Source: Craterostigma plantagineum (Eukaryota; Streptophyta; Magnoliopsida; Lamiales; Linderniaceae). From it: DNA of 64,000 nucleotides. The notes under the pieces were generated by a model. That model was not told the DNA's origin. It did not search any database and was given only the letters and a program-made list of their open reading frames with translations. Where the stretch lies: NCBI GenBank assembly GCA_027422505.1, contig JAPQWV010000298.1:124001-188000 (forward strand), written 5' to 3'. Below, piece by piece: positions 1 to 10,916 of this stretch. Both the position numbers and the translations under genes were made by a program. Positions within the stretch are counted from its first letter, which is position 1. Every line of letters starts with the position of its first letter.

Positions 1-1329
1 TCGTATCATATAACCACATAAATACCTTATGATCTGAATGGGAAGAAGTGTAAATTAGAACATATCATACCTTATTGAACCATACGCAAAAGCTCGAGGG
101 TTACAATTATTACTTGCTTCAGTTTTCCTTACTTTTACTTCACGAGGGTTTCCCTCAATAATGCGTGATGATGATGAATGATAGGTAATGTGATAAGTAG
201 GTGTCGAAGCTTTCTTATGGTTAGATAAAGTTTTCACATGCTATTTTATATTAATTTCCAATAGTCATCTTTTATCACTTAGTTATTATTCTCAATATAA
301 TTATATTTGTATGTTTATCAATATCTTGTGAGTAAAAGCAAGTAAGGTGACGACTAGATTAGGTGACCATCTTTTTGTTCCTTGAAATAACATGTTTGAT
401 TTACATGTGACAAATGAATGAATACAATGAGTCTTAGCAATAGCATGGTCCATCGATCTACTATTATATTTTATATTCAATAGTTCTATTTAGAAGGTGA
501 CAAAAACATAACAACTAACGTGTATGTATCAAGCATCTCATTATCATTCTTATTACTTTACTTAATAATACATGCTAATAATGCCTTAGCTAAGTTTTAA
601 CGTGGCTTTACTATAACTTTGACCCTAACGCTTAAGATATTTACTAAAATATTCAATCATAAGAGATGCCAAGTAGAGTAGATAGACATTTCCTATTTAA
701 TTAATTAATGGAATTCGTCCCTCTCTCTAGACTTAGCTTTTCAAAACTTGCTTAGTAAATGAACTTTCGTTTTGAGTCCACATATTTAACTAGTACCTAA
801 TCTTTGGTCCCATTCTAATTAAAACATGTTCCTATCATTATCCCTCCTTAGTTTATTACATGATTGTCCTTATTTAAGCTTTAAGTTAATTTCTTTCATT
901 GACCAATTCTTCCAAAAGTTTTGTTGCTACTTAAATAAATCTTAGCGTGTAATAAGTAAACAAAGTTGATGTATTACTAGTTCTCTTATTTAATTAACAT
1001 GTATTATGTCATTATTCTTTTTGGTTTCCTCTTGATAGTTCAGTTTGTGAATGATTAGTAAGTAACAAATTAGTAGCTAAACTACTACGTATATTCCCCT
1101 AACCCAATTTCCCTTCATAACTATTTGTATTTTCGGCCACATAAAATTTGGGCTGAACAATTTATTATGAATTTGAGCTTTTGGCCCATAATATCTATTT
1201 TACTTCCATTAATTAATTTAATTTACTTTATTAATTTATATTTTCCACTCAAAAATTTAGATTAATATTTCGATAAGATTTACTCTGGTAAAACATCAAA
1301 ACCCCGTATTAAATTTTACGGGTATTACA
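1..1329 (-). repeat. TRG-1 LTR, partial (3' LTR on the minus strand)
   Basis: Matches 4790-6118 and 9589-10916 almost base for base. Its inner end is the conserved terminus GGGTATTACA at 1320-1329 and its outer part is cut by the window edge. AT-rich and without a credible gene; the 60-codon frame at 55-237 recurs in the other LTR copies only because the DNA is repeated. Confidence 0.9.
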
Positions 1330-1343
1330 TTCTTCCCCCCTTA
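1330..1343 (-). promoter_or_regulatory. Polypurine tract, TRG-1 unit 1
   Basis: On the minus strand this reads as a purine run with six G (TAAGGGGGGAAGAA) directly before the LTR start TGTAATACCCG. Its position next to the 3' LTR is that of the plus-strand primer of LTR elements. Confidence 0.85.
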
Positions 1344-1531
1344 AATGAATTTCGCCCCCGAAATTAGGCCGATTGGAATAATTCGAGGTAATGATTTCTC
1401 CTACCTTTGGTTTATGTACATCCTATTAAGGTAAAATTTTCTCCCACCTTCACCACGTAATTTAGGCGACACATTTAAATGTGTGGTCCAACTTTCCAGA
1501 ATCAAGAATTTCTTTACGCCTAGACTCGCCC

Positions 1532-1557
1532 ATATATATATATATATATATATATAT
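1532..1557. repeat. (AT)n microsatellite in TRG-1 internal region
   Basis: Uninterrupted AT dinucleotides between the polypurine tract and the gag 3' end. The matching tract in the second unit (6321-6354) is longer and carries an interruption, so it is a length marker that separates the two units. Confidence 0.9.
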
Positions 1558-1764
1558 TTTTTCTCTAAGCATACTAATCCTATTCCTACTGCACTCCGTT
1601 GCGCTACTCTGACAGTTCGTATGTTTTATATTATTTTTATTATTATTTTTCCTATCCTTGAGCTTTTCAAATCTCTAGTAAGATAGGATTTATTCCTACC
1701 TTCATCAGACGGCCAGCACATCCGTAGCAACCCAAAAATCAATTGGCACAGAAATGAGTGTACT

Positions 1765-2907
1765 TTAAATATTTAACATACCCGTCATCTCTGGTGGGTT
1801 CAATTCTTCCTCCTCATTTGTTAAAGTAAACACATGAGCCGGTACAAGTGAAGGCTGTACTGGCACTTGGGTTTGGTTTCCCGAACGATTCTCGTGACAG
1901 TTTCTGGCAAGATGTCCTAGTTTTCCACATTTAAAACATTGAGGGTTAAAATTAGGTCTTGCTCCGAAACAAACACCTGCATGGTATCGTCCGCATTTCT
2001 GGCACTTGACGTTTGGAGGTCGAATTGGGAAATTAGTCGCTTCCTGGTTTGGCCTCGATCTCCAGTTTTGTTGTCCCTGGCGGCCGTTCTGATTATTGTT
2101 GGGACCCTTATAAAAAGTCTGGCGCTTCTTATTAGCCTCTCGTTCCAGCTGACTCTCCGCCTTCCTCTTTTCCTCATGGGCTCTGGAAATCCGTTCCTCT
2201 GCCTGTTCCGCGATGAGCGCTCGTTCAGCCACTTGGGCAAATGCTAGTTCCCTTGTTCCCTTCATGCTTACATCTCGATAAATCTCAGGTTTGAGACCTA
2301 CTTGGAATCGCTCCACCTTCAATGCATTCGTCGCCACCATGTGCGGTGCAAAACGCGACAACTCCTCAAACTTGCGAATATATTCTGCGATAGTTTGCTC
2401 GCCTTGCTTTAGATTTATGAACTCGTTCATTTTTCGAGTTCGGTCATGGGTGGTGAAGTATTTCTCACGGAATAATTCTCTAAATCTCTCCCACGGCATA
2501 GTCATTGGGTCCTCCAAGATTTTGATGGTGTCCCACCAAAACCTTGCATTACCTCGAAGCATAGAGATGGCACACAACACCTGTTCATTCTCCGGGACCC
2601 GACCATATATGAACATATCCTCTATGGTGCGCAACCAGTCATCAGCTAGAATAGGATCGATGGCATCCTCAAAGGTCGGAGGGTTCAATTTCCGAAACCG
2701 TTCCCCTATTATTTCTACACGTTCGGGTGGCGGGGTAGAATGTTGCGCAGATGAGTTACGGTGATTGATCAACTCATTGATCTGATCCGACTGACGTTGG
2801 ATCAGTTCAGTAAGGCGCAAGATCGTGGAGTCTCGTTCAGTTGTAGGTGACTCAGATGCAACCCTACGACTCGACTCTCCATTGTTTTCTCTACGTCCTC
2901 TCGTCAT
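1765..2907 (-). CDS. gag: Gag protein of Gag-only gypsy-like element, copy 1
   Basis: 380-residue Gag, the structural protein that would form virus-like particles and package element RNA in the cytoplasm. The order is: a polar N-terminus (about 1-25), a capsid-like region matching the retrotransposon Gag family (about 85-235; motifs ADDWLRTIEDMF, FWWDT, FREKYF, LKQGEQTIAEYI), a charged basic stretch (about 240-295), then two zinc-knuckle-like motifs, CQKCGRYHAGVC and CFKCGKLGHLARNC. The pattern resembles Gag of Tekay/Del chromoviruses, but it ends about 45 residues after the second knuckle with no protease domain. The frame is open from ATG to stop. Compared with copy 2 it lacks 6 bp (two residues) just before the first knuckle. 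The start is the first ATG after the primer site. The gene lies between PBS (right) and polypurine tract (left). Confidence 0.93.
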   Translation of the reverse strand: MTRGRRENNGESSRRVASESPTTERDSTILRLTELIQRQSDQINELINHRNSSAQHSTPPPERVEIIGERFRKLNPPTFEDAIDPILADDWLRTIEDMFIYGRVPENEQVLCAISMLRGNARFWWDTIKILEDPMTMPWERFRELFREKYFTTHDRTRKMNEFINLKQGEQTIAEYIRKFEELSRFAPHMVATNALKVERFQVGLKPEIYRDVSMKGTRELAFAQVAERALIAEQAEERISRAHEEKRKAESQLEREANKKRQTFYKGPNNNQNGRQGQQNWRSRPNQEATNFPIRPPNVKCQKCGRYHAGVCFGARPNFNPQCFKCGKLGHLARNCHENRSGNQTQVPVQPSLVPAHVFTLTNEEEELNPPEMTGMLNI

Positions 2908-3047
2908 TTTAGCGTACTATCTACAACATTCATGCAAACAAGTATATTTATCTAATCAAACAAAAACTTAAAAACTTACAAGCAAGGGCTGATCCTCCAG
3001 GCTTTTGAGCGGCAGTACATGGACAGTCTACAGAACCTCTAATCTAA

Positions 3048-3059
3048 GCTCTGATACCA
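3048..3059 (-). promoter_or_regulatory. Primer binding site, TRG-1 unit 1
   Basis: Reads TGGTATCAGAGC on the minus strand, complementary to the 3' end of plant initiator tRNA-Met. It is two bases inside the LTR that starts at 3062, which proves the element is on the minus strand. Confidence 0.92.
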
Positions 3060-3061
3060 CC

Positions 3062-6000
3062 TGTAACGACCCTCATTTTCTAATAAATAGTTTGGCGGAT
3101 TTTCGCAACGTAAGTCGCGGAAGACCCGTCTAGTAAAAATCTTTTTCTAAAATAAAACATATTAAAATAAACATCTCTACATAGTCGTATATTTACACAA
3201 ACCGAAGCCCTAAAATATCAAAATATAAAAAAATCCTAACGTCCCTCCACAGGTCGCATCCATGTACTACCCTGCCTCAAAAATCCGTAGAGTCACCGCC
3301 ATCAGCCCTCCTAGTCGTGACGCGTCTCAACGCCGGACTCGTATATACCTACAACATGTAAACTGAGCTCCTTGCCCAGTAGATGAAACATGCATGTATG
3401 CAACGTGCGCTCAACCCCATTCCCAAAACACCTCACAAATGCACGCTCGACTCGACTTTACTCATCCCAACACCAACACCCCTCAACATCTCACATGATT
3501 CGACATTAAGTACATTTCTAATATCCCACTCAGGTCTCGTTAGAATAGATTACCACTCAGGTCACGTTAGAATGGAATATCCTATTCAGGTCTCGTTAGA
3601 GCGGGTGGCTACTCAGGTCTCGTTAGAGTCGCATATCCCGCTCAGGTCTCGTTAGAGCGGGTAAGCTACTCATGTCTCGTTAGAGTCGCCCTATACTTGA
3701 AATGTTCTATAATGTCTCAACACATCCCATCACTCGATCCCTCGTATGCTCGGGCGGCCAGCTCAGGTCACGTTAGAGTTAGCACGCACCCGAGTTCCCC
3801 TCTACCCAACGTAATAACCTACACCTCCCATCGACATCCCAAACTTTACCGTTCCACACTGTACTCAACCTACTCACTGTCATGATATGCAAATGTAGTG
3901 CAAACAACACGCAAATAACATGCAAAAATATTAAGTACATGTGAAGCACATAATTCACGAAATTGCATAATTCATCAAATTCACATAATCACACAAGCAC
4001 ATAAATATCACATAAAATTCATATAACGTTTACGTGCCGTAGGTGAGTTTCACCTACCTGTCGTCCTAAATTTCGCAAGCGGTAAATCTTTACTGTTTTA
4101 GACTTCTGTATACAATATAATTATAAATATTAGTATATGCATGAGATTTAAACTAAGAACATAGAATGATTGTATTTCAAAGTTCATACATATTTCTAAA
4201 TTATTTCCGCAAGATTCCCTAAACATATCTCCCCCAAGTTACTAGAATAATTTCACCAAAAATCCTACTTCTGTCCAAAAATTAGATTACTTACCCTAAT
4301 TTACCGAAACTTGAGCATAACGATTTCCTAACATATAGAAAACTCCAATAAGATCGAAAATCTCCAAAGCTTGTAAATACATTAAACATTCAAAATTAAT
4401 TGAACCAAAACGTTTATAAATAAATTCCCAAAAATAATATACTCTCCGAAACTTAGCGACATTAAAACCTAAATTACTGAAAAATTTCAACATTAGAACT
4501 CAAAGTACCGAAAACTCCCTAAATTTGAAGCTACTTAGTCACCCGATATTATTAAAGGCTCAAACATACAAAGTCCCTCGAAAACCCTAAATTACCAAAT
4601 ACTCCCAATACTAAGATATTCTACTGTCGAAGACTACTAAATTAAACATCAAAGTATTCCTAAAATAACTACTTCGAATCCCAAAATTTTAAACCTCATA
4701 TGTAAGTCACGAAAACACCACATAATTTATATTAAACCCATATTGAAATCACTTAAACACATATACACCGAAGTACTTTGCCTTAATACTCGTATCATAT
4801 AACCACATAAATACCTTATGATCTGAATGGGAAGAAGTGTAAATTAGAACATATCATACCTTATTGAACCATACGCAAAAGCTCGAGGGTTACAATTATT
4901 ACTTGCTTCAGTTTTCCTTACTTTTACTTAACGAGGGTTTCCCTCAATAATGCGTGATGATGATGAATGATAGGTAATGTGATAAGTAGGTGTCGAAGCT
5001 TTCTTATGGTTAGATAAAGTTTTCACATGCTATTTTATATTAATTTCCAATAGTCATCTTTTATCACTTAGTTATTATTCTCAATATAATTATATTTGTA
5101 TGTTTATCAATATCTTGTGAGTAAAAGCAAGTAAGGTGACGACTAGATTAGGTGACCATCTTTTTGTTCCTTGAAATAACATGTTTGATTTACATGTGAC
5201 AAATGAATGAATACAATGAGTCTTAGCAATAGCATGGTCCATCGATCTACTATTATATTTTATATTCAATAGTTCTATTTAGAAGGTGACAAAAACATAA
5301 CAACTAACGTGTATGTATCAAGCATCTCATTATCATTCTTATTACTTTACTTAATAATACATGCTAATAATGCCTTAGCTAAGTTTTAACGTGGCTTTAC
5401 TATAACTTTGACCCTAACGCTTAAGATATTTACTAAAATATTCAATCATAAGAGATGCCAAGTAGAGTAGATAGACATTTCCTATTTAATTAATTAATGG
5501 AATTCGTCCCTCTCTCTAGACTTAGCTTTTCAAAACTTGCTTAGTAAATGAACTTTCGTTTTGAGTCCACATATTTAACTAGTACCTAATCTTTGGTCCC
5601 ATTCTAATTAAAACATGTTCCTATCATTATCCCTCCTTAGTTTATTACATGATTGTCCTTATTTAAGCTTTAAGTTAATTTCTTTCATTGACCAATTCTT
5701 CCAAAAGTTTTGTTGCTACTTAAATAAATCTTAGCGTGTAATAAGTAAACAAAGTTGATGTATTACTAGTTCTCTTATTTAATTAACATGTATTATGTCA
5801 TTATTCTTTTTGGTTTCCTCTTGATAGTTCAGTTTGTGAATGATTAGTAAGTAACAAATTAGTAGCTAAACTACTACGTATATTCCCCTAACCCAATTTC
5901 CCTTCATAACTATTTGTATTTTCGGCCACATAAAATTTGGGCTGAACAATTTATTATGAATTTGAGCTTTTGGCCCATAATATCTATTTTACTTCCATTA

Positions 6001-6118
6001 ATTAATTTAATTTACTTTATTAATTTATATTTTCCACTCAAAAATTTAGATTAATATTTCGATAAGATTTACTCTGGTAAAACATCAAAACCCCGTATTA
6101 AATTTTACGGGTATTACA
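3062..6118 (-). repeat. TRG-1 LTR, complete central copy
   Basis: About 3.06 kb, bounded by TGTAACGACC and GGGTATTACA (TG...CA on both strands). It is shared by the two gag units: 3' LTR of the right unit and 5' LTR of the left unit. It contains the CTCAGGTCTCGTTAGAG repeat block and long AT-rich stretches. No protein gene is credible in it. Confidence 0.92.
3528..3780. repeat. Short tandem/dispersed repeat block inside TRG-1 LTR
   Basis: Seven near copies of CTCAGGTCTCGTTAGA(G/A), six of them spaced about 24-30 bp apart (3528-3691) and a seventh near 3762. Two copies carry GGTCAC in place of GGTCTC. The same block recurs at 8328-8580, 45113-45370 and 49477-49735. Confidence 0.9.
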
Positions 6119-6132
6119 TTCTTCCCCCCTTA
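6119..6132 (-). promoter_or_regulatory. Polypurine tract, TRG-1 unit 2
   Basis: Same purine run as at 1330-1343, read on the minus strand, adjoining the LTR end at 6118. Confidence 0.85.
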
Positions 6133-6559
6133 AATGAATTTCGCCCCCGAAATTAGGCCGATTGGAATAATTCGAGGTAATGATTTCTCCTACCTTTGGT
6201 TTATGTACATCCTATTAAGGTAAAATTTTCTCCCACCTTCACCACGTAATTTAGGCGACACATTTAAATGTGTGGTCCAACTTTCCAGAATCAAGAATTT
6301 CTTTACGCCTAGACTCGCCCATATATATATTTATATATATATATATATATATATTTTCTCTAAGCATACTAATCCTATTCCTACCGCACTCCGTTGCGCT
6401 ACTCTGACAGTTCGTATGTTTTATATTATTTTTATTATTATTTTTCCTATCCTTGAGCTTTTCAAATCTCTAGTAAGATAGGATTTATTCCTACCTTCAT
6501 CAGACGGCCAGCACATCCGTAGCAACCCAAAAATCAATTGGCACAGAAATGAGTGTACT

Positions 6560-7708
6560 TTAAATATTTAACATACCCGTCATCTCTGGTGGGTTCAATT
6601 CTTCCTCCTCATTTGTTAAAGTAAACACATGAGCCGGTACAAGTGAAGGCTGTACTGGCACTTGGGTTTGGTTTCCCGAACGATTCTCGTGACAGTTTCT
6701 GGCAAGATGTCCTAGTTTTCCACATTTAAAACATTGAGGGTTAAAATTAGGTCTTGCTCCGAAACAAACACCTGCATGGTATCGTCCGCATTTCTGGCAC
6801 TGAGGATTGACGTTTGGAGGTCGAATTGGGAAATTAGTCGCTTCCTGGTTTGGCCTCGATCTCCAGTTTTGTTGTCCCTGGCGGCCGTTCTGATTATTGT
6901 TGGGACCCTTATAAAAAGTCTGGCGCTTCTTATTAGCCTCTCGTTCCAGCTGACTCTCCGCCTTCCTCTTTTCCTCATGGGCTCTGGAAATCCGTTCCTC
7001 TGCCTGTTCCGCGATGAGCGCTCGTTCAGCCACTTGGGCAAATGCTAGTTCCCTTGTTCCCTTCATGCTTACATCTCGATAAATCTCAGGTTTGAGACCT
7101 ACTTGGAATCGCTCCACCTTCAATGCATTCGTCGCCACCATGTGCGGTGCAAAACGCGACAACTCCTCAAACTTGCGAATATATTCTGCGATAGTTTGCT
7201 CGCCTTGCTTTAGATTTATGAACTCGTTCATTTTTCGAGTTCGGTCATGGGTGGTGAAGTATTTCTCACGGAATAATTCTCTAAATCTCTCCCACGGCAT
7301 AGTCATTGGGTCCTCCAAGATTTTGATGGTGTCCCACCAAAACCTTGCATTACCTCGAAGCATAGAGATGGCACACAACACCTGTTCATTCTCCGGGACC
7401 CGACCATATATGAACATATCCTCTATGGTGCGCAACCAGTCATCAGCTAGAATAGGATCGATGGCATCCTCAAAGGTCGGAGGGTTCAATTTCCGAAACC
7501 GTTCCCCTATTATTTCTACACGTTCGGGTGGCGGGGTAGAATGTTGCGCAGATGAGTTACGGTGATTGATCAACTCATTGATCTGATCCGACTGACGTTG
7601 GATCAGTTCAGTAAGGCGCAAGATCGTGGAGTCTCGTTCAGTTGTAGGTGACTCAGATGCAACCCTACGACTCGACTCTCCATTGTTTTCTCTACGTCCT
7701 CTCGTCAT
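6560..7708 (-). CDS. gag: Gag protein of Gag-only gypsy-like element, copy 2
   Basis: 382-residue Gag, identical in plan to the copy at 1765-2907: capsid-like region with FWWDT and FREKYF, basic stretch, and zinc-knuckle motifs CQKCGRYHAGVC and CFKCGKLGHLARNC. This copy keeps the NPQ residues before the first knuckle that copy 1 has partly lost. It is intact from ATG to stop. Its region ends at the polypurine tract, 3 kb from the neighbouring gag, with only LTR in between, so there is no pol downstream. Long antisense and shifted frames over the same interval are shadows of this gene. Confidence 0.93.
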   Translation of the reverse strand: MTRGRRENNGESSRRVASESPTTERDSTILRLTELIQRQSDQINELINHRNSSAQHSTPPPERVEIIGERFRKLNPPTFEDAIDPILADDWLRTIEDMFIYGRVPENEQVLCAISMLRGNARFWWDTIKILEDPMTMPWERFRELFREKYFTTHDRTRKMNEFINLKQGEQTIAEYIRKFEELSRFAPHMVATNALKVERFQVGLKPEIYRDVSMKGTRELAFAQVAERALIAEQAEERISRAHEEKRKAESQLEREANKKRQTFYKGPNNNQNGRQGQQNWRSRPNQEATNFPIRPPNVNPQCQKCGRYHAGVCFGARPNFNPQCFKCGKLGHLARNCHENRSGNQTQVPVQPSLVPAHVFTLTNEEEELNPPEMTGMLNI

Positions 7709-7848
7709 TTTAGCGTACTATCTACAACATTCATGCAAACAAGTATATTTATCTAATCAAACAAAAACTTAAAAACTTACAAGCAAGGGCTGATCCTCCA
7801 GGCTTTTGAGCGGCAGTACATGGACAGTCTACAGAACCTCTAATCTAA

Positions 7849-7860
7849 GCTCTGATACCA
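7849..7860 (-). promoter_or_regulatory. Primer binding site, TRG-1 unit 2
   Basis: TGGTATCAGAGC on the minus strand, two bases from the LTR starting at 7863; complementary to initiator tRNA-Met. Confidence 0.92.
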
Positions 7861-7862
7861 CC

Positions 7863-10800
7863 TGTAACGACCCTCATTTTCTAATAAATAGTTTGGCGGA
7901 TTTTCGCAACGTAAGTCGCGGAAGACCCGTCTAGTAAAATCTTTTTCTAAAATAAAACATATTAAAATAAACATCTCTACATAGTCGTATATTTACACAA
8001 ACCGAAGCCCTAAAATATCAAAATATAAAAAAATCCTAACGTCCCTCCACAGGTCGCATCCATGTACTACCCTGCCTCAAAAATCCGTAGAGTCACCGCC
8101 ATCAGCCCTCCTAGTCGTGACGCATCTCAACGCCGGACTCGTATGTACCTACAACATGTAAACTGAGCTCCTTGCCCAGTAGATGAAACATGCATGTATG
8201 CAACGTGCGCTCAACCCCATTCCCAAAACACCTCACAAATGCACGCTCGACTCGACTTTACTCATCCCAACACCAACACCCCTCAACATCTCACATGATT
8301 CGACATTAAGTACATTTCTAATATACCACTCAGGTCTCGTTAGAATAGATTACCACTCAGGTCACGTTAGAATGGAATATCCTATTCAGGTCTCGTTAGA
8401 GCGGGTGGCTACTCAGGTCTCGTTAGAGTCGCATATCCCGCTCAGGTCTCGTTAGAGCGGGTAAGCTACTCATGTCTCGTTAGAGTCGCCCTATACTTGA
8501 AATGTTCTATAATGTCTCAACACATCCCATCACTCGATCCCTCGTATGCTCGGGCGGCCAGCTCAGGTCACGTTAGAGTTAGCACGCACCCGAGTTCCCC
8601 TCTACCCAACGTAATAACCTACACCTCCCATCGACATCCCAAACTTTACCGTTCCACACTGCACTCAACCTACTCACTGTCATGATATGCAAATGTAGTG
8701 CAAACAACACGCAAATAACATGCAAAAATATTAAGTACATGTGAAGCACATAATTCACAAAATTGCATAATTCATCAAATTCACATAATCACACAAGCAC
8801 ATAAATATCACATAAAATTCATATAACGTTTACGTGCCGTAGGTGAGTTTCACCTACCTGTCGTCCTAAATTTCGCAAGCGGTAAATCTTTACTGTTTTA
8901 GACTTCTGTATACAATATAATTATAAATATTAGTATATGCATGAGATTTAAACTAAGAACATAGAATGATTGTATTTCAAAGGTCATACATATTTCTAAA
9001 TTATTTCCGCAAGATTCCCTAAACATATCTCCCCCAAGTTACTAGAATAATTTCACCAAAAATCCTACTTCTGTCCAAAAATTAGATTACTTACCCTAAT
9101 TTACCGAAACTTGAGCATAACGATTTCCTAACATATAGAAAACTCCAATAAGATCGAAAATCTCCAAAGCTTGTAAATACATTAAACATTCAAAATTAAT
9201 TGAACCAAAACGTTTATAAATAAATTCCCAAAAATAATATACTCTCCAAAACTTAGCGACATTAAAACCTAAATTACTGAAAAATTTCAACATTAGAACT
9301 CAAAGTACCGAAAACTCCCTAAAGTTGAAGCTACTTAGTCACCCGATATTATTAAAGGCTCAAACATACAAAGTCCCTCGAAAACCCTAAATTACCAAAT
9401 ACTCCCAATACTAAGATATTCTACTGTCGAAGACTACTAATTAAACATCAAAGTATTCCTAAAATAACTACTTCGAATCCCAAAATTTTAAACCTCATAT
9501 GTAAGTCACGAAGACACCACATAATTTATATTAAACCCATATTGAAATCACTTAAACACATATACACCGAAGTACTTTGCCTTAATACTCGTATCATATA
9601 ACCACATAAATACCTTATGATCTGAATGGGAAGAAGTGTAAATTAGAACATATCATACCTTATTGAACCATACGCAAAAGCTCGAGGGTTACAATTATTA
9701 CTTGCTTCAGTTTTCCTTACTTTTACTTCACGAGGGTTTCCCTCAATAATGCGTGATGATGATGAATGATAGGTAATGTGATAAGTAGGTGTCGAAGCTT
9801 TCTTATGGTTAGATAAAGTTTTCACATGCTATTTTATATTAATTTCCAATAGTCATCTTTTATCACTTAGTTATTATTCTCAATATAATTATATTTGTAT
9901 GTTTATCAATATCTTGTGAGTAAAAGCAAGTAAGGTGACGACTAGATTAGGTGACCATCTTTTTGTTCCTTGAAATAACATGTTTGATTTACATGTGACA
10001 AATGAATGAATACAATGAGTCTTAGAAATAGCATGGTCCATCGATCTACTATTATATTTTATATTCAATAGTTCTATTTAGAAGGTGACAAAAACATAAC
10101 AACTAACGTGTATGTATCAAGCATCTCATTATCATTCTTATTACTTTACTTAATAATACATGCTAATAATGCCTTAGCTAAGTTTTAACGTGGCTTTACT
10201 ATAATTTGACCCTAACGCTTAAGATATTTACTAAAATATTCAATCATAAGAGATGCCAAGTAGAGTAGATAGACATTTCCTATTTAATTAATTAATGGAA
10301 TTCGTCCCTCTCTCTAGACTTAGCTTTTCAAAACTTGCTTAGTAAATGAACTTTCGTTTTGAGTCCACATATTTAATTAGTACCTAATCTTTGGTCCCAT
10401 TCTAATTAAAACATGTTCCTATCATTATCCCTCCTTAGTTTATTACATGATTGTCCTTATTTAAGCTTTAAGTTAATTTCTTTCATTGACCAATTCTTCC
10501 AAAAGTTTTGTTGCTACTTAAATAAATCTTAGCGTGTAATAAGTAAACAAAGTTGATGTATTACTAGTTCTCTTATTTAATTAACATGTATTATGTCATT
10601 ATTCTTTTTGGTTTCCTCTTGATAGTTCAGTTTGTGAATGATTAGTAAGTAACAAATTAGTAGCTAAACTACTACGTATATTCCCCTAACCCAATTTCCC
10701 TTCATAACTATTTGTATTTTCGGCCACATAAAATTTGGGCTGAACAATTTATTATGAATTTGAGCTTTTGGCCCATAATATCTATTTTACTTCCATTAAT

Positions 10801-10916
10801 TAATTTAATTTACTTTATTAATCTATATTTTCCACTCAAAAATTTAGATTAATATTTCGATAAGATTTACTCTGGTAAAACATCAAAACCCCGTATTAAA
10901 TTTTACGGGTATTACA
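7863..10916 (-). repeat. TRG-1 LTR, right terminal copy (5' LTR)
   Basis: About 3.05 kb, same termini and repeat block as 3062-6118. As the 5' LTR on the minus strand it should hold the promoter, but I could not place a TATA box with confidence. Its end at 10916 is followed at once by copia third-ORF sequence homologous to about 53090 onward. Confidence 0.92.

Larger units (their letters stand above)
1..10916 (-). mobile_element. TRG-1: tandem Gag-only (TR-GAG type) LTR element array
   Basis: Three LTR copies (first one truncated by the window edge) alternate with two gag-only internal regions of about 1.73-1.74 kb. Period is about 4.8 kb. Read on the minus strand each unit is LTR, tRNA-Met-type primer site, gag, polypurine tract, LTR. 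No protease, reverse transcriptase, RNase H or integrase reading frame is present, so the element is non-autonomous. The right LTR end abuts the third ORF of a copia element at 10917, which fixes the insertion point; the matching left junction lies outside the window. LTR and internal copies differ only by scattered substitutions and small indels, so the array is young. A three-LTR array is expected from LTR-LTR recombination between elements, not from one integration. Confidence 0.9.

Noticed and set aside
55..237. Minus-strand 60-codon frame repeated at 9643-9825
   Set aside because: Lies in TRG-1 LTRs and recurs only because the LTR is repeated. The central LTR has a change that breaks it, and no domain is seen.
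1917..2764. Overlapping frames on both strands inside gag (also in 6712-7565 and 47885-48738)
   Set aside because: Shadows of the real Gag frame; their conservation follows from near-identical DNA.
3528..3780. CRISPR-like spaced repeats
   Set aside because: Repeats are short, imperfect, inside a plant LTR, and spacers are only about 8-12 bp. No CRISPR array in this setting.
7849..7860. tRNA-like sequence at primer sites
   Set aside because: Only a 12-base complement to the initiator tRNA-Met 3' end; no tRNA gene around it.
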